64,000 bases of DNA from Psychrosphaera algicola. GTDB taxonomy: Bacteria > Pseudomonadota > Gammaproteobacteria > Enterobacterales > Alteromonadaceae. Where the stretch lies: contig NZ_JAQOMS010000002.1 of assembly GCF_028401425.1 (NCBI RefSeq), positions 4,526,001 to 4,590,000 on the forward strand, given 5' to 3'. The position numbers were made by a program, and so were the translations under genes. The notes under the pieces are model-generated. The model ran no database searches. It was not told where the DNA came from and was given only the letters and a program-made list of their open reading frames with translations. How positions within the stretch are numbered: position 1 is the first letter of the stretch; each line of letters starts with the position of its first letter. Positions 62,173 through 64,000 of this stretch are shown piece by piece.

Positions 62173-62917
62173 ATGTCTTTATTTAGTTTAGAAGGCAAAG
62201 TGGTATTAGTTACCGGCGCGTCTCGTGGTATTGGTAAAGCAGTTGCAGAGCAACTTGTTGCCCAAGGTGCGAAAGTTGCAGGTACGGCTACATCAGAAAG
62301 TGGTGCAGCGAATATCTCAGAATATTTGGGTGAAAATGGTAAAGGTTACGCGTTAAATGTAACGGATATCGATTCAGTTAACGAAACGTTAGCAGCAATT
62401 AAAGCTGATATGGGTGACGTTGACGTATTAGTGAATAATGCTGGTATTACCCGCGACAATCTTTTGATGCGCATGAAAGAGTCTGAATGGGATGAAATTA
62501 TTCAAACCAATTTGACCTCAATCTTCCGTTTGTCGAAAGCGGTATTACGTCCTATGATGAAAAAACGTCATGGTCGTATCATTAATATCGGCTCTGTCGT
62601 TGGTACTATGGGGAATGGCGGTCAGGCTAATTATGCAGCAGCGAAAGCGGGTGTTATTGGTTTTTCTAAGTCATTGGCGCGAGAAGTTGCCTCACGTGGC
62701 ATTACGGTTAACGTAATTGCACCTTGGTTTTATCGATACAGATATGACTAAAGCGTTGGGAGATGACCAAAGAAAAGCGATTTCAGATCAGGTTCCAGCC
62801 GACAGGTTAGGTGATCCGAAAGAAATTGCGGCGACGGTTGCATTCCTTGCAAGCAGTGAATCTGGCTACATTACGGGTGAAACAATCCACGTAAATGGTG
62901 GCATGTATATGGTATAG
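62173..62917 (+). CDS. fabG: 3-oxoacyl-[ACP] reductase
   Basis: NADPH-dependent SDR enzyme. VLVTGASRGIGKAVAEQL binds the cofactor; catalytic residues lie in NIGSVVGTMGNGGQANYAAAKAGV; the C-terminus is GYITGETIHVNGGMYMV. One extra T at 62722-62727 (CCTTGG for CCTGG) breaks the frame at the conserved VIAPGFIDTDM. Corrected length is 247 residues. 156 bp precede acpP. Confidence 0.96.
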
Positions 62918-63073
62918 CTATTGAAATTGTTTGATTTTGATAGCAAAAGGGTCGAAACTGTCATCAGGTTTGACCACCGCAATAAATAAAATTATAACTT
63001 GAATACGACGTAGTCATTCTTTTAAACTACGCGCATTCAAACATTATCTTATAAAATGATAAGGAAAATAAAA

Positions 63074-63307
63074 ATGAGTATTGAAGATCGCGTAGCAAAG
63101 ATCGTTATTGAGCAATTAGGTGTTAAAGAAGAAGAAGTTAAATCTGAGTCTTCTTTCGTAGATGATCTTGGCGCTGATTCTCTAGATACTGTTGAGTTGG
63201 TTATGGCTCTTGAAGAAGAATTCGACACAGAGATCCCAGACGAAGAAGCAGAGAAAATCACAACTGTTCAATCTGCAATTGACTATATCAAAGCACACGC
63301 TGAATAA
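63074..63307 (+). CDS. acpP: Acyl carrier protein
   Basis: A 77-residue protein, MSIEDRVAKIVIEQLGVKEE, with the 4'-phosphopantetheine Ser in FVDDLGADSLDTVELVMALE. Start at 63074 rather than an upstream in-frame ATG at 63056, from family length and the AAGGA ribosome site at 63060-63064. No frame damage. Confidence 0.98.
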   Translation: MSIEDRVAKIVIEQLGVKEEEVKSESSFVDDLGADSLDTVELVMALEEEFDTEIPDEEAEKITTVQSAIDYIKAHAE

Positions 63308-63327
63308 TCGATTTTGTATTTGAAATT

Positions 63328-63351
63328 GGGCAGCACACGCTGCCCTTTTTT
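63328..63351 (+). terminator. Rho-independent terminator between acpP and fabF
   Basis: Stem GGGCAGC/GCTGCCC with loop ACAC and T6. It lies 21 bp past acpP; some readthrough would couple fabF, as in other species. Confidence 0.9.
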
Positions 63352-63433
63352 CGCCTCAATATAAATTCCGCTTGAGTTTTAAACTTAGAATACAATCAGA
63401 ATCAATATTCTTGGCAGTTTCCGGAGAAAGAAC

Positions 63434-64000
63434 GTGACGAAACGTAGGATAGTTATAACGGGTATGGGCATGTTGTCACCATTAGGTAATGATGTGGCAA
63501 CATCCTGGAATAATATGTTAGCGGGTAAAAGTGGCGCGCAGTTTATCGATCACTTTGATACGACTAATTACGGTACTAAATTTGCCGCCATGGTTAAAGG
63601 CTTAGAAACGACGGATTTTATTCCGCGTAAAGAAGCTAAAAAAATGGACCTTTTTATTCAGTACGGGATCATTGCTGCACAGCAAGCAATAAAAGATTCG
63701 GGTATTGAAATTACTGAACAAAACGCACACCGCATAGGTGCTGCAATTGGTTCTGGAATTGGTGGCTTAGGTCTTATTGAAGAAAATCATACTAAAATGC
63801 TTGCTTCAGGACCACGTAAACTATCTCCATTTTTTGTGCCATCGACCATTATTAATATGATTGCTGGTCATTTGTCGATTATGTACGGACTTAAAGGTCC
63901 TAATATCTCGATTACGACCGCATGTACCTCTGGTGTACATAACATCGGCCATGCAGCCCGAATGATTGCCTACGGCGATGCGGATGTGATGGTAGCCGGT
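63434..64000 (+). CDS. fabF: 3-oxoacyl-[ACP] synthase II, 3' truncated by the window
   Basis: Starts with GTG at 63434 (VTKRRIVITGMGMLSPLGND) after GGAGAAAG; runs to the window end (189 codons). The active-site Cys is in SITTACTSGVHNIGHAA, and GSGIGGLGLIEENH is present. The start codon is GTG, so ATG-only scans miss it. Confidence 0.95.
   Translation, partial: MTKRRIVITGMGMLSPLGNDVATSWNNMLAGKSGAQFIDHFDTTNYGTKFAAMVKGLETTDFIPRKEAKKMDLFIQYGIIAAQQAIKDSGIEITEQNAHRIGAAIGSGIGGLGLIEENHTKMLASGPRKLSPFFVPSTIINMIAGHLSIMYGLKGPNISITTACTSGVHNIGHAARMIAYGDADVMVAG

Overview
The window is a chromosomal segment of a marine-type gammaproteobacterium, most likely Alteromonadales and Colwelliaceae-like (Colwellia/Thalassotalea). 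This rests on low to moderate GC, a LiuR-controlled leucine-degradation operon, PilT/PilU, and the gene orders rsfS-rlmH-mrdA-mrdB-rlpA, dacA-ybeD-lipB-lipA, yggS-proC-yggT and yceD-rpmF-plsX-fabHDG-acpP-fabF. The genus is inference.

Layout. 1-12.8 kb: a two-partner-secretion locus with a giant repetitive exoprotein (cut at the left edge), a lipoprotein and a TpsB outer-membrane transporter. 12.9-21 kb: a GNAT gene, a heptanucleotide repeat, and the liu operon (liuR-A-B-C-D-E, minus strand) for leucine/isovalerate breakdown. 21.5-25.1 kb: a thiolase, a ribosome-hibernation factor, a MotA/TolQ-DUF2149 pair beside a Fur-box-like site with a candidate divergent small RNA, and a tautomerase. 25.2-37.3 kb: single genes (asnB, M28 peptidase, DUF3025, PQQ sugar dehydrogenase, a solitary hisF, lipoprotein alpha-amylase, maeA, vWA lipoprotein). 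37.4-45.8 kb: lipoate synthesis and the elongasome/cell-wall cluster. 45.9-49.9 kb: DUF962, GNAT, DUF4426, yggT, proC, yggS. 50-52.2 kb: pilT-pilU. 52.5-57.5 kb: a small orphan gene, rne, and divergent rluC. 57.7-64 kb: maf/yceF, then yceD-rpmF-plsX and the fab cluster, running off the right edge inside fabF.

Sequence quality dominates interpretation. About 28 genes, many of them essential (rne, mrdA, fabH, fabD, fabG, plsX, rpmF, lipA, hisF), carry a total of roughly 45 reading-frame breaks. Most are one-base losses in homopolymers. Most of the remainder lie where the conserved protein predicts a CCWGG site, and twice the change is C to T at the base that Dcm methylates. This pattern fits a long-read consensus from Dcm-methylated DNA. 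I therefore annotate broken genes as single CDSs over their full span and do not call them pseudogenes.

Best candidates for new biology: (i) the Fur-box/promoter/hairpin/terminator arrangement at 24.43-24.69 kb, which looks like an iron-regulated small RNA divergent from an uncharacterised proton-channel pair; (ii) the giant exoprotein, which combines a 1,860-bp higher-order repeat with a 19-copy 18-residue stalk repeat and has a lipoprotein gene between it and its transporter; (iii) the methylation-like error footprint itself.
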